Of a stretch of DNA of 64,000 bases, positions 8,498 to 17,624 are shown piece after piece (position 1 is the stretch's first letter; each line of letters begins with the position of its first letter). The position numbers and the translations under genes are program-made. The notes below the pieces were generated by a model. The model was not told the DNA's origin, did no database searches, and saw nothing but the letters and a program-made list of their open reading frames with translations. The stretch lies in the NCBI GenBank assembly GCA_964351855.1, contig CAYGQD010000005.1:1-64000 (forward strand), read 5' to 3'. Source of the stretch: JBCDHN01 sp964351855 (GTDB taxonomy: Bacteria > Verrucomicrobiota > Verrucomicrobiia > Verrucomicrobiales > DEV007).

Positions 8498-9913
8498 ATG
8501 TTCGCTCCCCGGGTTCTCCTCTCCGCCTTGTTCCTCGCTGCCGCTTCTACGGTGCCTGGTCAGGAAGTGACGATCTCGGGGATTGCCGACCCGGATCGCC
8601 AAAATCGGGAGAGAGCCACCAGCAGCTCCGGCCAATTTCTGATCTATGGGGCGGACGGACAAATCCGAAGCGACTTCGCCCGAAACACCGAGAAAATTCG
8701 CCAGGAACTCGCTGCGGTCATGAACTTGCCCAAGGGCTGGTATTTTCCTGCCGTCGTCGAAGTCCACACCAAACCCCTGCAAAAGGTGGAACGCCGTACG
8801 TTGGTTCGGGTTTTTCCGATTGAGCCCAAGGGGTTTCGTTTCCAGCTCGATATTCTCTACGATGACGATTACGACGCTTCCGATCTGCGGAATGCCATGA
8901 TCCAACTCTTGGTTTTGGAGCAAATGTTCCATCCTCCCAATCGAAAAATCATCAATGACAAGATTCCGCCGTGGTTATTAGCCGGTTTGGAAGAATTGGT
9001 CATTTATCGTCGCTCAGATATTCCCTCGGACATTTTCGCCTCCCTCGTCGAATCCCACCAAATCATGTCGGTCCGGGAAGTGTTGACGACGCAACCTGCC
9101 GATCTGGACAATAGCGTTTCCAAGCGGATTTATCGCGCCTGCGCCGCCGCCTTGGTCAAAGCTCTCCTTGAACAAGGGAATGGGCCGGTCCGCTTCAGGG
9201 TGTTTCTTCAGGATCTCGCGGTCGAGAACGCCACCGTCACCGAACTGCTTGAACGGCATTTCGAAGCAATGAGGCAAGACTACGCTGGCTTGGAAAAATG
9301 GTGGGCCCTGCAAATGGCCACCATGAGCCAGAAATCCGCCTTTGATTTCCTCAGCGTGGAGGAAAGTGAGCAACAGCTTGAGCAAACGCTGCTCATCCAG
9401 TTCGAAAATTTGCCGGAGCCGACCGACTCCGGAAATTTCATCCGCCGCATTCCCAATTTTCGAGAGATCAAACGTCAGTTTGATGGTGGGCGCAGTGATT
9501 ACAAGCGCGGCTCGGTTCGTGATTATCCAGAATATGCAAATCATTCCCAACTGGGAGAAGCCTTGAGTCAGGTTGAAGATCGGCTGACCAACCTTCAGAA
9601 CCGGGTTTTCCCTCTCTACGTGCCGATCATTCAAGGCTACAAAGAGAGCTTCGCCCTCATGCGCGAAGGAAAGGCGCGGGAAGCGAAGGAGTTGTTGGAT
9701 CTACTCGATCAAAGCCGGGCTCGGCTGCAAGTCAGTATGACGGAGGTGACCGACCACATGAATTGGTATGATGCCACTCAAGTGGAAGAAGAGAGCGATG
9801 TCTTTCGCAGCTACGAACGCGCGCTCAAGGACATCGAAAAACTGGACCGACGAAAGCGCACCGATCCGATTACAGGCTACCTCGATGACTTCGAGCGCGA
9901 ATTCGGGGATTAG
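8498..9913 (+). CDS. Secreted protein of unknown function, degenerate peptidase-MA-like
   Basis: 471 residues from ATG 8498, giving a clean signal peptide (MFAPRVLLSALFLAAASTVPGQ); an upstream GTG at 8480 would add six residues in front of it and is less likely. Residues 115-170 resemble the active-site region of gluzincin peptidases of the MA type: a helix where HExxH is expected reads VLEQMF (139-144), followed by IPPWLLAGLEELVIY (156-170), which matches the usual 'P-WL-eGl-e' stretch. The two metal-binding histidines are missing, so it is probably not a working peptidase. The C-terminal third is charged and helical. It follows the ankyrin/L,D-transpeptidase gene by 133 bp on the same strand. 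The fold assignment is by eye and tentative. Confidence 0.65.
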   Translation: MFAPRVLLSALFLAAASTVPGQEVTISGIADPDRQNRERATSSSGQFLIYGADGQIRSDFARNTEKIRQELAAVMNLPKGWYFPAVVEVHTKPLQKVERRTLVRVFPIEPKGFRFQLDILYDDDYDASDLRNAMIQLLVLEQMFHPPNRKIINDKIPPWLLAGLEELVIYRRSDIPSDIFASLVESHQIMSVREVLTTQPADLDNSVSKRIYRACAAALVKALLEQGNGPVRFRVFLQDLAVENATVTELLERHFEAMRQDYAGLEKWWALQMATMSQKSAFDFLSVEESEQQLEQTLLIQFENLPEPTDSGNFIRRIPNFREIKRQFDGGRSDYKRGSVRDYPEYANHSQLGEALSQVEDRLTNLQNRVFPLYVPIIQGYKESFALMREGKAREAKELLDLLDQSRARLQVSMTEVTDHMNWYDATQVEEESDVFRSYERALKDIEKLDRRKRTDPITGYLDDFEREFGD

Positions 9914-9981
9914 GGACGAAAGCGTCATCCTTCTCAAAAAGTCGCTGGCGCTCCGCCGAGCTTTTTCCTAGGGTTTGCTTC

Positions 9982-11112
9982 ATGCAAGCCGAAAACCCCA
10001 TTCATCCAGAGGTCCGGGAGGCCTTTGCCAACGAGACGTTTCCCGCAGATCGCCGCCAATTTTTGACCCGCGCCGGTGCCGCCGTCGGCGCTCTTCTCGC
10101 AGGTCAGGCGTTCGCTCAAGAACCTGCGGTTCCTCGTGACTGGACCGGAACCATCCCCACGCGCTACCCAGATCCGGACATCGTCGCTCTGGACGAACGA
10201 TTCAATCGCTACAAGCTTGGCAATACCGCAATCCAACGGGTTTTCCACGATTCCAAGATGCTCTGGGCCGAGGGACCAGCCTGGAACGGGGTTGGGCGTT
10301 ATCTTCTCTGGAGTGATATCCCGAATGACATTCAACTTCGCTGGATCGAGGACGACAACCGGGTCACGATTTTTCGCCATCCTTCCGGCAACAGCAATGG
10401 GAACACCTTCGATTTTCAAGGCCGCCAAATTTCCTGCCAACACGGCACCCGAAAAGTCGTTCGTTACGAGCACGATGGAACGGTCACGGATTTGGCGACC
10501 GAGTTCGAGGGAAAACCGTTGAATGCCCCGAACGACGTGGTCGTCTTCCCGGATGACGACGGCATTTGGTTCACGGATCCCGGCTATGGCAGCATGATGA
10601 ATTACGAGGGGAACAAAGGGCCGCTCCATCTTAAGGAATCCGTCTATCGGATCGACGCCATCTCCGGGAAGATCACCAAAGTGACGGACGAGATCAATAA
10701 GCCGAACGGGCTCTGTTTTTCTCCAGACTACAAGATGCTCTACGTCTCGGATACCGGCACGCCGAAACCTGGAGAGGCGAAGAAGATCCGCGTATGGGAT
10801 ATTGTCGATGGAACTCGGCTGGCGAATGGACGCGACTTCGCTTCCATGGAATTCGGCGGGAAATTTGGCGGAGCAGACGGAATTCGGGCGGATGTCGATG
10901 GCAACATCTGGGCGAGCGCAGGCTGGGTTGGAGACGGCTACGACGGCGTTCACGTCTTCGCCCCGGATGGAACCCGGATTGGCCAGATCAAGCTGCCTGA
11001 AATCTGCTCGAATGTCTGCTTTGGCGGGAAAAAGCGAAACCGACTCTTCATGACGGGCAGCTCCTCTCTCTACGCCGTCTACGTGGAGACTCAAGGTGCC
11101 CACATCACTTAG
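9982..11112 (+). CDS. SMP-30/gluconolactonase family protein, Tat-exported
   Basis: 376 residues. The N-terminus holds a twin-arginine motif (DRRQFLTR, 23-30) followed by a hydrophobic stretch ending GQAFAQ, so it is predicted to be exported folded. The rest is a six-bladed propeller of the SMP-30/gluconolactonase/LRE type: WAEGPAWNGVGRYLLWSD, LNAPNDVVVF, IWFTDPGYG, KPNGLCFSPD and GADGIRADVDGNIW are the successive family blocks, with the metal ligands expected at the E of AEGP, the N of APND and the D of GADG. Family members hydrolyse sugar lactones with a divalent metal. The actual lactone is unknown. It converges on the beta-lactamase-fold gene with an 8-bp overlap. Tat-exported versions are common in PVC bacteria. 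Confidence 0.88.
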   Translation: MQAENPIHPEVREAFANETFPADRRQFLTRAGAAVGALLAGQAFAQEPAVPRDWTGTIPTRYPDPDIVALDERFNRYKLGNTAIQRVFHDSKMLWAEGPAWNGVGRYLLWSDIPNDIQLRWIEDDNRVTIFRHPSGNSNGNTFDFQGRQISCQHGTRKVVRYEHDGTVTDLATEFEGKPLNAPNDVVVFPDDDGIWFTDPGYGSMMNYEGNKGPLHLKESVYRIDAISGKITKVTDEINKPNGLCFSPDYKMLYVSDTGTPKPGEAKKIRVWDIVDGTRLANGRDFASMEFGGKFGGADGIRADVDGNIWASAGWVGDGYDGVHVFAPDGTRIGQIKLPEICSNVCFGGKKRNRLFMTGSSSLYAVYVETQGAHIT

Positions 11113-12190
11113 GCTCCCAGCCTCGAAGCGCCATTGCGATCGTAAATCCAAGTTGGGTAAGGCTCAGGTCCCTGGTGTCGAGGCCTGCGTTGCTCAAGGC
11201 GACGATATTGACCTCCTTCTCGACGAGTCGACCGACAAACGTGTCAAAGCCGACCCAACACCCATTGTGCCAGGCCAAGGTTTCACCAGCGATCCGGTCG
11301 AGAATCCATCCATACCCGTATGCGAAATTCTCCCCGGCAGCCGGATTTTTCTGCAAAGCCAGTTCGACCATGTCTCGATGGATCACACGATGATTAAAAT
11401 ACGCAGTCAGCCATCGATCGAGATCCTCAGTCGAGGCGTAGACTCCGCGATCTCCGACGACGCCATTGAGGAAGTCATCATCGTCTTCCATGTATTGCCT
11501 CAAGACTCGATTGTAGCCCACCGCTCGATCAGGAACCTGTTTCCAGTGGAGTCCCGGCACCGAGGTTGACTCCATCCCGAGGGGATCAAACATCGCCTGT
11601 TTCATGTAGTCCGCGTAGGTTTGGCCCGTGACGACTTCGATGACCGAAGCCAGCATTGCATAGCCGCTATTGCTGTACTTTCGCTCTGATCCGGCGGAAA
11701 ATTTCAGGCGCTTCCCTTCCATGTAACTGAGGATGTCCGTATTGCCGGCTTTCGATTTGAGAAATTGGAATGCGGTATATTCCGGCGGCCCCGCAGTGTG
11801 CGTCAGAAGATGGTGGATGGTCACCTCATCCCAAGACAACGTCGGAAGGTAGCGGCGAACCGGATCTTGAAGCCGAAGCTTCCCTTGCTGGGCAAGCTGG
11901 AGAATCGCCGCTGCGGTCATCGGTTTCGAAACGGATCCCAACCGGAAAGGCGTCCGCAGATCAATCGGGCGTGACTGCCCAAGACTCGCTTGACCGATGT
12001 ATCGTTGATAGAGAATCGCCTTTGTGCGAGAATCCGTGACGAGAATGGCGATTCCGGGCGTTTCCTCGGTCAACTCGGCGTCTTCGACGAACTGGTTCAC
12101 CGCATCGCCAATCGCTGCAGGAATCGTCTCTCCCTTCGCTTCGGCAAACACCAAGAGAAGGAATAGGATAAGGAAGCCGGAGAATTTCAT
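11105..12190 (-). CDS. Serine beta-lactamase-fold hydrolase (class C / esterase-like)
   Basis: 361 residues from the ATG at 12188-12190, which opens a signal peptide (MKFSGFLILFLLLVFAEAKG); 48 more codons are open upstream but look non-coding. The catalytic set of the beta-lactamase/transpeptidase-like family is present: S86-V-S-K89, Y172-S-N174 and a third block H308-N-G310 in place of KTG. HTAGPPEY after the second strand is also typical. This pattern fits periplasmic serine hydrolases related to EstB, D-aminopeptidases and class C enzymes; substrate cannot be predicted, and resistance should not be assumed. It overlaps the lactonase gene tail by 8 bp and is 52 bp downstream of the next gene on the same strand. 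Confidence 0.86.
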   Translation of the reverse strand: MKFSGFLILFLLLVFAEAKGETIPAAIGDAVNQFVEDAELTEETPGIAILVTDSRTKAILYQRYIGQASLGQSRPIDLRTPFRLGSVSKPMTAAAILQLAQQGKLRLQDPVRRYLPTLSWDEVTIHHLLTHTAGPPEYTAFQFLKSKAGNTDILSYMEGKRLKFSAGSERKYSNSGYAMLASVIEVVTGQTYADYMKQAMFDPLGMESTSVPGLHWKQVPDRAVGYNRVLRQYMEDDDDFLNGVVGDRGVYASTEDLDRWLTAYFNHRVIHRDMVELALQKNPAAGENFAYGYGWILDRIAGETLAWHNGCWVGFDTFVGRLVEKEVNIVALSNAGLDTRDLSLTQLGFTIAMALRGWEPK

Positions 12191-12242
12191 CGAGCAACTG
12201 CAGGCTTGGACGCGGTCCCGTCCGCCATCTTCACCTGTATCC

Positions 12243-13052
12243 CTAACTGGCAGGAGTCGGAGATGAGTTCGAAGCTTCAGCCGTGGACGTTTCAGCTTCG
12301 CTAGCGCCCTCCTGGGTGATGGGAAGCTTCCCAAACAGGTTCAATTTCTCCGGGGGTGCCATGACAATTTCCGTCCCAGCCGGCGTTTCCAATCTCCCAT
12401 AAACGATGGGTACAGCACTGATACAAATCCGCTCTTCACCAATGCGGGCAATATTGATCACGGCAGCACAGGTAGCGGACGTCCCCACTTGCAGCAGCCG
12501 ATTCAGCTTCAAATCATAGTGTGCCGGAGGGATGGCCTCTGCGGGGATGATATATTCGAGAACCACGTTCGGAAAGTCCTCGGACTGTCCCCGCAACACG
12601 ATTCCCGATGGAAAAACGTCTTTGGAACCTAATTCCCGAATCTGATCGATCCGAAAATCGCCCCGGATGTAGGTCACTCGCTCAACGCCAAGGAAATTTG
12701 TGATGTATTCCCTCCTTAAGATCGAACTAATTGATCGAAGTCCGGCTTTGTCCTGGTTGTAGTAGAGATTGTAGAGATCCCGAGACGTATTGAACTTTCC
12801 CCGTGGAGCCCCGGCCGGCTGGTAGTCCTTCAGTCCCTCAATTTTTTCGAGTTTGGTGAGGAGATTGTAGCTGAAGGCTTTTTCCGGATGCCCGAAGACA
12901 TACATGCAGAAAATCCAGGAAAACGCGGTCAGAGCGGTCAAGACCACGATCAGGACCGACCAGAGAAACAGTCCATCGTCATCGCCCTTCTTGTTATTCC
13001 CAAGACGGACCTGACGGGAAAAGGTGCTGCGGTCGCTACTGAAGAAATCCAT
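12243..13052 (-). CDS. Conserved hypothetical single-pass membrane protein
   Basis: 269 residues, family not recognised. Residues 29-54 form one transmembrane helix (LFLWSVLIVVLTALTAFSWIF) after a positively charged N-terminus, giving a type II topology with about 210 residues outside the cytoplasm. The outer part alternates strand and turn and ends in a Ser/Thr/Glu/Ala-rich tail, likely disordered. The gene lies 25 bp after the stop of the IscA-type gene on the same strand, so co-transcription is likely; whether it has any link to Fe-S biogenesis is unknown. ATG at 13050-13052 is the clear start. Confidence 0.7.
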   Translation of the reverse strand: MDFFSSDRSTFSRQVRLGNNKKGDDDGLFLWSVLIVVLTALTAFSWIFCMYVFGHPEKAFSYNLLTKLEKIEGLKDYQPAGAPRGKFNTSRDLYNLYYNQDKAGLRSISSILRREYITNFLGVERVTYIRGDFRIDQIRELGSKDVFPSGIVLRGQSEDFPNVVLEYIIPAEAIPPAHYDLKLNRLLQVGTSATCAAVINIARIGEERICISAVPIVYGRLETPAGTEIVMAPPEKLNLFGKLPITQEGASEAETSTAEASNSSPTPAS

Positions 13053-13077
13053 AGGCTTTCTGCGTCACATTACCATG

Positions 13078-13452
13078 CTAGTCACCACACTTGGATTCGA
13101 TGGGCTCCGAGCTGGTTTCGGCTCCCGCCAGTTCGAACGAGGTTCCGCAGCCGCAACTCCGAGCCGCGAGTGGATTCTGAATTTTGAATCCCGCATCGTT
13201 CAGGGAATCCTCGTAGTCCACCTGACAGCCGCTGAGATACTCGCGGCTGTCCGCAGCAACGAAGAATCGAACCCCTCCCGCTTCGACGATTTCATCGTTC
13301 TCTTCGGGGGCCGCCACACTCATGATGTATTGCAATCCTGCGCAACCACCTCGCTCGACCCCAAGGCGAAGTCCTTTCTCCTCTGGAGAGACTCCTTTTT
13401 GGTCCAAAAGGACCCGCAACTCAGCAATGGCGTTTTCGGTGACAGTAATCAT
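13078..13452 (-). CDS. A-type iron-sulfur carrier (HesB/IscA/ErpA family)
   Basis: 124 residues from the ATG at 13450-13452; an in-frame TTG nine codons upstream is less likely. The three cluster-binding cysteines of the A-type carriers are in place: C37 in RGGCAGLQY and C100/C102 in SCGCGTSF. These proteins hold a 2Fe-2S or 4Fe-4S cluster and pass it to apo-proteins. Family length is usually 105-120; the last ~15 residues after the CGC motif, which include another cysteine near the C-terminus, are an extra tail. It is first in a short minus-strand pair with the membrane protein downstream. DinG, whose cluster it could serve, is elsewhere in the window. Confidence 0.9.
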   Translation of the reverse strand: MITVTENAIAELRVLLDQKGVSPEEKGLRLGVERGGCAGLQYIMSVAAPEENDEIVEAGGVRFFVAADSREYLSGCQVDYEDSLNDAGFKIQNPLAARSCGCGTSFELAGAETSSEPIESKCGD

Positions 13453-13618
13453 GCTCGTTGGACGCAAAATAGCCCTCAAAACCTAAAGTTCCAAGGTGAA
13501 TCATCTTCACGGGGACTTCGCCGGTGAAAAGACTGAGCATTCCATCCTTCTTCCTCCTCATTCTCGCAAAATTCCATCGAATCCTCGCCCACTTGGTTGT
13601 AGTGTTAGTGTCCCAACT

Positions 13619-15385
13619 ATGAAAACCCAAATCTTAGTAATCTGCCTGGTTCCCTGTGCTCTTTGGGCAGATTCACGAGTCCTCAAGGAATCCTTTTCTC
13701 ATGTTCGAAACACCGCCAAACAGGAGTGGAGTTCGTTTCCTCCCGTTCCCGAGCTGAATGAGATCGATCTCACCTTTGACGCGCCCAATCCGGAAAACTG
13801 GAAATGGCTCAGCCTGAGGCAAGCGGAAACCAAGCAGGAATGGACCGTGAATTTGAACGGCCAGAAGCTGGGAACGCTCCCCAAGGACCACAACGACCAG
13901 CATCACGCGCTCGATATTCCAGCGGGGATTCTTCATCCCAAGGGAAATGCCCTCCACATTTTCACCACTTCAGAGATCCCGGATGATGTCCGAATTGGCG
14001 AGATCTCGATTCATTCCAAAACACTTCCTGATTTGGCAGGAAACAGCGGATGTTCCCTGGAAGTCGTCGATGAAGCCGGAAATCCCATCCCGTGCCGTTT
14101 CACCATTGTCGATGCGGATTCCGATTCCCTCGCGCTGCTGAGCGCAACGTCAAATGACCGCCAAGCGGTTCGGACCGGCGTGGTCTACGCTCTGGACGGG
14201 AAACTGAACGTAAAGCTGATTCCGGGAAACTACCGCATCTACATCGGGCGAGGATTTGAGTATGATTTGGTCGAGTTTTCGTTCGAGGTCGAGCCCGAGC
14301 AGATGAGTCTGGCCAAAAATCCCATCATCTTACGACGGCAAGTTCCAACTCCAGGCCTGGTCGCCTGTGATCCGCACCTTCACACCCTCGAATTCGCGGG
14401 ACACGGGGACTGTAGCCTGACGGAACGCTTGATCTCGCTCGCAGGAGAAGGCGTCGAACTCCCGATCTCTACGGAACACGATCAACACATCGATTATGGT
14501 CCCGAAGCAGCCCGGATTGGCGCAAACCGCTACTTCACCCCCGTCGTGGGTTGCGAAGTAACGACCACGGAGGGGCATTTCAACAGTTGGCCGATCGAGC
14601 CGGGAGCAACGCCCGCTGAACACAAGCTGCGCCCCTGGCGGGAGGTATTCCGCAACATCTATGCCACTCCCGGAGTCAAGATTTGCATGCTCAACCACGG
14701 CCGTGACCTTCACCGGGGCTTCCGGCCCTTCGATCCCGATCATTGGAGTGTGGAAAGTGGCAGCTTTACGGATGGCCGCCAACTCCGGGCCAATGCCATG
14801 GAAGTTCTCAACTCCGGAGCGACCAAAAATGATCCGCTCCTTCTTGCCCACGATTGGATGGCGCTGGTGCGATCCGGGGAACCGATTGCCGCATTCGGGT
14901 CGAGCGATTCCCACACCGTGAACTTTGCCATTCCCGGCCAAGGCCGCACCTATTTGCCTATTCCCGATACCGAACCAGGCAACCTGGACGTCGGGGCCGC
15001 AGTCGAGGCCGTTTTGCGAGGGGAAACCTACGTGAGCTTCGGTTTGCTCACCAAAATCACACTCGATGGTGACTCACTCACCGCGAGGGTTTGGGGACCA
15101 GACTGGACCGAAGCGACGACCATGACGCTCTTCGTCAATGGAAAAGCACGTCGTCAGTTCGTCATTCCCGATTCCCAGTCCGGCCTGGCGGGAGAGAAAT
15201 TCCACACGACCTGGAAAGTCGCTGATCTCAAGGTCAAGAAAGGCCAGTTCGTCGTCGCGATCGCACAAGGGCCTGGAATCACGGAAGCCTACTGGCCCAT
15301 GATGCCTCCCTACCAAAAAGATTCCTCCACCTTTGAGCCCTATGTGCTTGGCGTTAGTGCAGCGGTTTATCCCTTAGGCCGATGA
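13619..15385 (+). CDS. CehA/McbA-type PHP-fold metallohydrolase, exported
   Basis: 588 residues from ATG 13619, which opens a signal peptide (MKTQILVICLVPCALWADS); the open frame extends 41 codons upstream but without export signal. Residues ~30-240 are beta-rich with an Ig-like look. The PHP metal site starts at DPHLHTLE (H253, H255), continues with STEHDQHIDYG (H287) and ends with GSSDSHT near residue 430, the arrangement seen in the CehA/McbA group, which includes carbaryl hydrolase. The reaction is probably hydrolytic (phosphoester, carbamate or similar) but the substrate is unknown. The following genes for a VanX-type peptidase and a tRNA nucleotidyltransferase are on the same strand, 88 bp on. 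Confidence 0.84.
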   Translation: MKTQILVICLVPCALWADSRVLKESFSHVRNTAKQEWSSFPPVPELNEIDLTFDAPNPENWKWLSLRQAETKQEWTVNLNGQKLGTLPKDHNDQHHALDIPAGILHPKGNALHIFTTSEIPDDVRIGEISIHSKTLPDLAGNSGCSLEVVDEAGNPIPCRFTIVDADSDSLALLSATSNDRQAVRTGVVYALDGKLNVKLIPGNYRIYIGRGFEYDLVEFSFEVEPEQMSLAKNPIILRRQVPTPGLVACDPHLHTLEFAGHGDCSLTERLISLAGEGVELPISTEHDQHIDYGPEAARIGANRYFTPVVGCEVTTTEGHFNSWPIEPGATPAEHKLRPWREVFRNIYATPGVKICMLNHGRDLHRGFRPFDPDHWSVESGSFTDGRQLRANAMEVLNSGATKNDPLLLAHDWMALVRSGEPIAAFGSSDSHTVNFAIPGQGRTYLPIPDTEPGNLDVGAAVEAVLRGETYVSFGLLTKITLDGDSLTARVWGPDWTEATTMTLFVNGKARRQFVIPDSQSGLAGEKFHTTWKVADLKVKKGQFVVAIAQGPGITEAYWPMMPPYQKDSSTFEPYVLGVSAAVYPLGR

Positions 15386-15473
15386 GGGCAATGCCGAAAA
15401 AGCCGCTTGATCCTAGCACTAATCTCACGCAAATGAGGTTTCTGAGCTAACCTTTTTGATCAAAATCCTTTCC

Positions 15474-16196
15474 ATGCCGCCGAAACTCTTGCCTGCCACG
15501 CCCCTTCTGCTTCTGGTGGCCTTTGCTTCCGTCCATTGCGCCTGGCAAGGTGGAAAGCCGGACCCGGGCATGACAGTCACCTTCAAAACCTCGAAAAAAG
15601 CATTGGAGAAAGACCTGATCGATCTCCGCCAAATCTCTCCCAGCATCACGGTCGGGCTGCGCTACGCCACCAGCAATAATGTCACGAAGCGCCGGCTCTA
15701 TCCGGAAAACATGCCTCCGTTGCTCGAAACCGATACGGGGCATCGCTTGGCCCGGGCTCAACATGAACTGCTGCAGCAAGGATATCGACTAAAGCTTTGG
15801 GACGGCTATCGCCCGCCCCGCGCCCACGTCGCGCTATGGCGATCGGCACCAGACAGCACCTATGTGGTCCAGCCGACCTCCACGTCCTGGTCCCGACACA
15901 CCCAGGGCTTGGCCGTCGATGTCACCCTCGTGGATCGGGATGGCCGAGAGCTGCGCATGCCGACGGACTTCGACGAGTTCTCTCCCGCCGCAAAATCTCA
16001 ATATATTGGCAGCGACCCGGAAATCCGCCGCAACCTACAAATCCTGCAGACAGCGATGCGAAACGCTGGCTTTGAGACCATCGAAAGCGAATGGTGGCAT
16101 TTTTGGAACCCACATGCAGGCATAGGAAGGGTTGTGTTTGCATCTCAGTTAGGGATAGTATTACCAGAGCATGTCCGAAGAATTCAAATTCCCTGA
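15474..16196 (+). CDS. D-alanyl-D-alanine dipeptidase (VanX/DdpX family)
   Basis: 240 residues from ATG 15474, which gives a signal peptide (LLPATPLLLLVAFASVHC); an upstream TTG adds six residues. The zinc site of the M15D family is complete: S140-R-H142-T-Q-G-L-A-V-D149, then E206-W-W-H209, with the arginine of DGYRPP (R113) supporting catalysis. VanX and DdpX cut D-Ala-D-Ala. An exported form without vanHA neighbours most likely salvages peptidoglycan-derived dipeptide rather than giving vancomycin resistance; this is inference. The cysteine at residue 22 is not in a proper lipobox. Its last 26 bp overlap the next gene in another frame, suggesting translational coupling. Confidence 0.88.
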   Translation: MPPKLLPATPLLLLVAFASVHCAWQGGKPDPGMTVTFKTSKKALEKDLIDLRQISPSITVGLRYATSNNVTKRRLYPENMPPLLETDTGHRLARAQHELLQQGYRLKLWDGYRPPRAHVALWRSAPDSTYVVQPTSTSWSRHTQGLAVDVTLVDRDGRELRMPTDFDEFSPAAKSQYIGSDPEIRRNLQILQTAMRNAGFETIESEWWHFWNPHAGIGRVVFASQLGIVLPEHVRRIQIP

Positions 16197-17610
16197 TGAT
16201 CCGGTATTTGAGCTAGCCCGAGGGATTCGCGAACGCGCGGCTTCACACGAGCCTCACGAGCGTGCCTGGAAGGGGGCCACCGGGACATCGACGCCTGAAG
16301 AACTGGCCGCCGCCGCCAACCGGATTGTGGCCAAGCTCCAAGAACAGGGTCACACCGCATTTTTGGCTGGTGGTTGCGTTCGCGATAAAATGCTTCACCG
16401 CGTTCCCAAGGACTTTGATATTGCGACGAGCGCCCGGCCTCGTCAGATCCGTCAACTCTTCCACTCAGCGGGTTTTGTGGGGGCTCATTTTGGCGTGGTT
16501 CTGGTGAAAGAACCGGAAGGCGTCTTTGAGATCGCCACCTTTCGCACCGATGGACTCTACCTCGATGGCCGTCATCCCCGCGATGTCCGCTACTCTGACG
16601 CCGAAGGCGATTCCCAACGGCGCGATTTTACGATCAACGGACTGTTCTTCAATCCTGCGACCAGCGAGTTAATCGACTACGTCGGTGGATGCGAAGACCT
16701 GCAAAGCAAAGTGATCCGGGCGATCGGTGATCCCGCGGAGCGCTTCATGGAGGACCACTTGCGACTGATGCGGGCTGTTCGCTTTGCCGAAGTTCTCGAA
16801 TTCGAGATTGAGCCTGCCACACTCAGCGCGATCAAGTCCGCGGCTCACAGCATTCGGCAAATTTCAGTAGAGCGCATTCGCGATGAATTGATCCAGATTT
16901 TGGAACATCCGAATCGTGTCCAAGGCTTCGACCTGCTCGTCGGAACCGGGTTGATGGACGAGATCTTGCCTGAAATCACCAATTTGATGGGCTGTCAACA
17001 GCCGCCGGAATACCACCCGGAAGGGGACGTTTTTGTCCACACTCGGCTGATGCTGAGCCTGCTCGAGCCCGATGCGACGCTGCCATTGGTTCTCTCCGTG
17101 CTGTTCCATGACATTGCCAAACCGTTGACCTACAGCTACGACGAAGCTGCGGGGCGCATTCGTTTCAATGGCCACGCCGAGAAAGGGGCCGAGCTGACCG
17201 AACGGATTCTCCGCCGCTTCCGTTTCCCCAACGAGGTCATCGAAGAAACGGTCGAGGCGGTCGCTAATCACATGAAGTTTAAGGACGTGACCGAGATGCG
17301 AACTTCGACCTTAAAGCGCTTCATGGCTTCTTCCAGCTTCGATCGCCAACTCGAACTCCACCGCGTGGATTGCCTCGGCGGCAATGGAAATTTGGCCAAC
17401 TACGAGTTCGTGCGCAACAAGCAACAGGAATTTGCCAACCAACCGCTCATTCCTCCTAGACTCCTCACAGGACAAGATCTGCTCGCAATGGGGCTCGAAG
17501 CGGGGCCGAAGATTGGTGAAGTTCTCGATGCCGTGCAAACGCAACAATTGGAAGGCCTCCTGAACAGCCGCGACGAAGCGATTCAGTGGGTGAGCCAACA
17601 GTTCGGCTGA
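16171..17610 (+). CDS. Class II poly(A) polymerase / CCA tRNA nucleotidyltransferase with HD domain
   Basis: 479 residues. The nucleotidyltransferase head domain carries GGCVRD (67-72), with the metal-binding D81-F-D83 in PKDFDIATSA, and the template helix region RRDFTINGL. Residue 311 onwards is an HD phosphohydrolase block, LFHDIAKP, with GHAEKGAE and NHMKFKD. CCA-adding enzymes with such an HD domain repair the 3' end of tRNA and can remove 2',3'-cyclic phosphate; poly(A) polymerases share the head domain, and sequence reading alone does not separate the two. It starts inside the end of the dipeptidase gene (26 bp overlap) and converges on ileS 14 bp downstream. No additional tRNA enzyme is linked to it. 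Confidence 0.88.
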   Translation: MSEEFKFPDDPVFELARGIRERAASHEPHERAWKGATGTSTPEELAAAANRIVAKLQEQGHTAFLAGGCVRDKMLHRVPKDFDIATSARPRQIRQLFHSAGFVGAHFGVVLVKEPEGVFEIATFRTDGLYLDGRHPRDVRYSDAEGDSQRRDFTINGLFFNPATSELIDYVGGCEDLQSKVIRAIGDPAERFMEDHLRLMRAVRFAEVLEFEIEPATLSAIKSAAHSIRQISVERIRDELIQILEHPNRVQGFDLLVGTGLMDEILPEITNLMGCQQPPEYHPEGDVFVHTRLMLSLLEPDATLPLVLSVLFHDIAKPLTYSYDEAAGRIRFNGHAEKGAELTERILRRFRFPNEVIEETVEAVANHMKFKDVTEMRTSTLKRFMASSSFDRQLELHRVDCLGGNGNLANYEFVRNKQQEFANQPLIPPRLLTGQDLLAMGLEAGPKIGEVLDAVQTQQLEGLLNSRDEAIQWVSQQFG

Positions 17611-17624
17611 GCGACTAAGGTTCC

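Noticed and set aside
15474..16196. VanX-type dipeptidase as a vancomycin-resistance gene
   Set aside because: No vanH, ligase or two-component genes nearby, and the protein is exported; salvage is more plausible.
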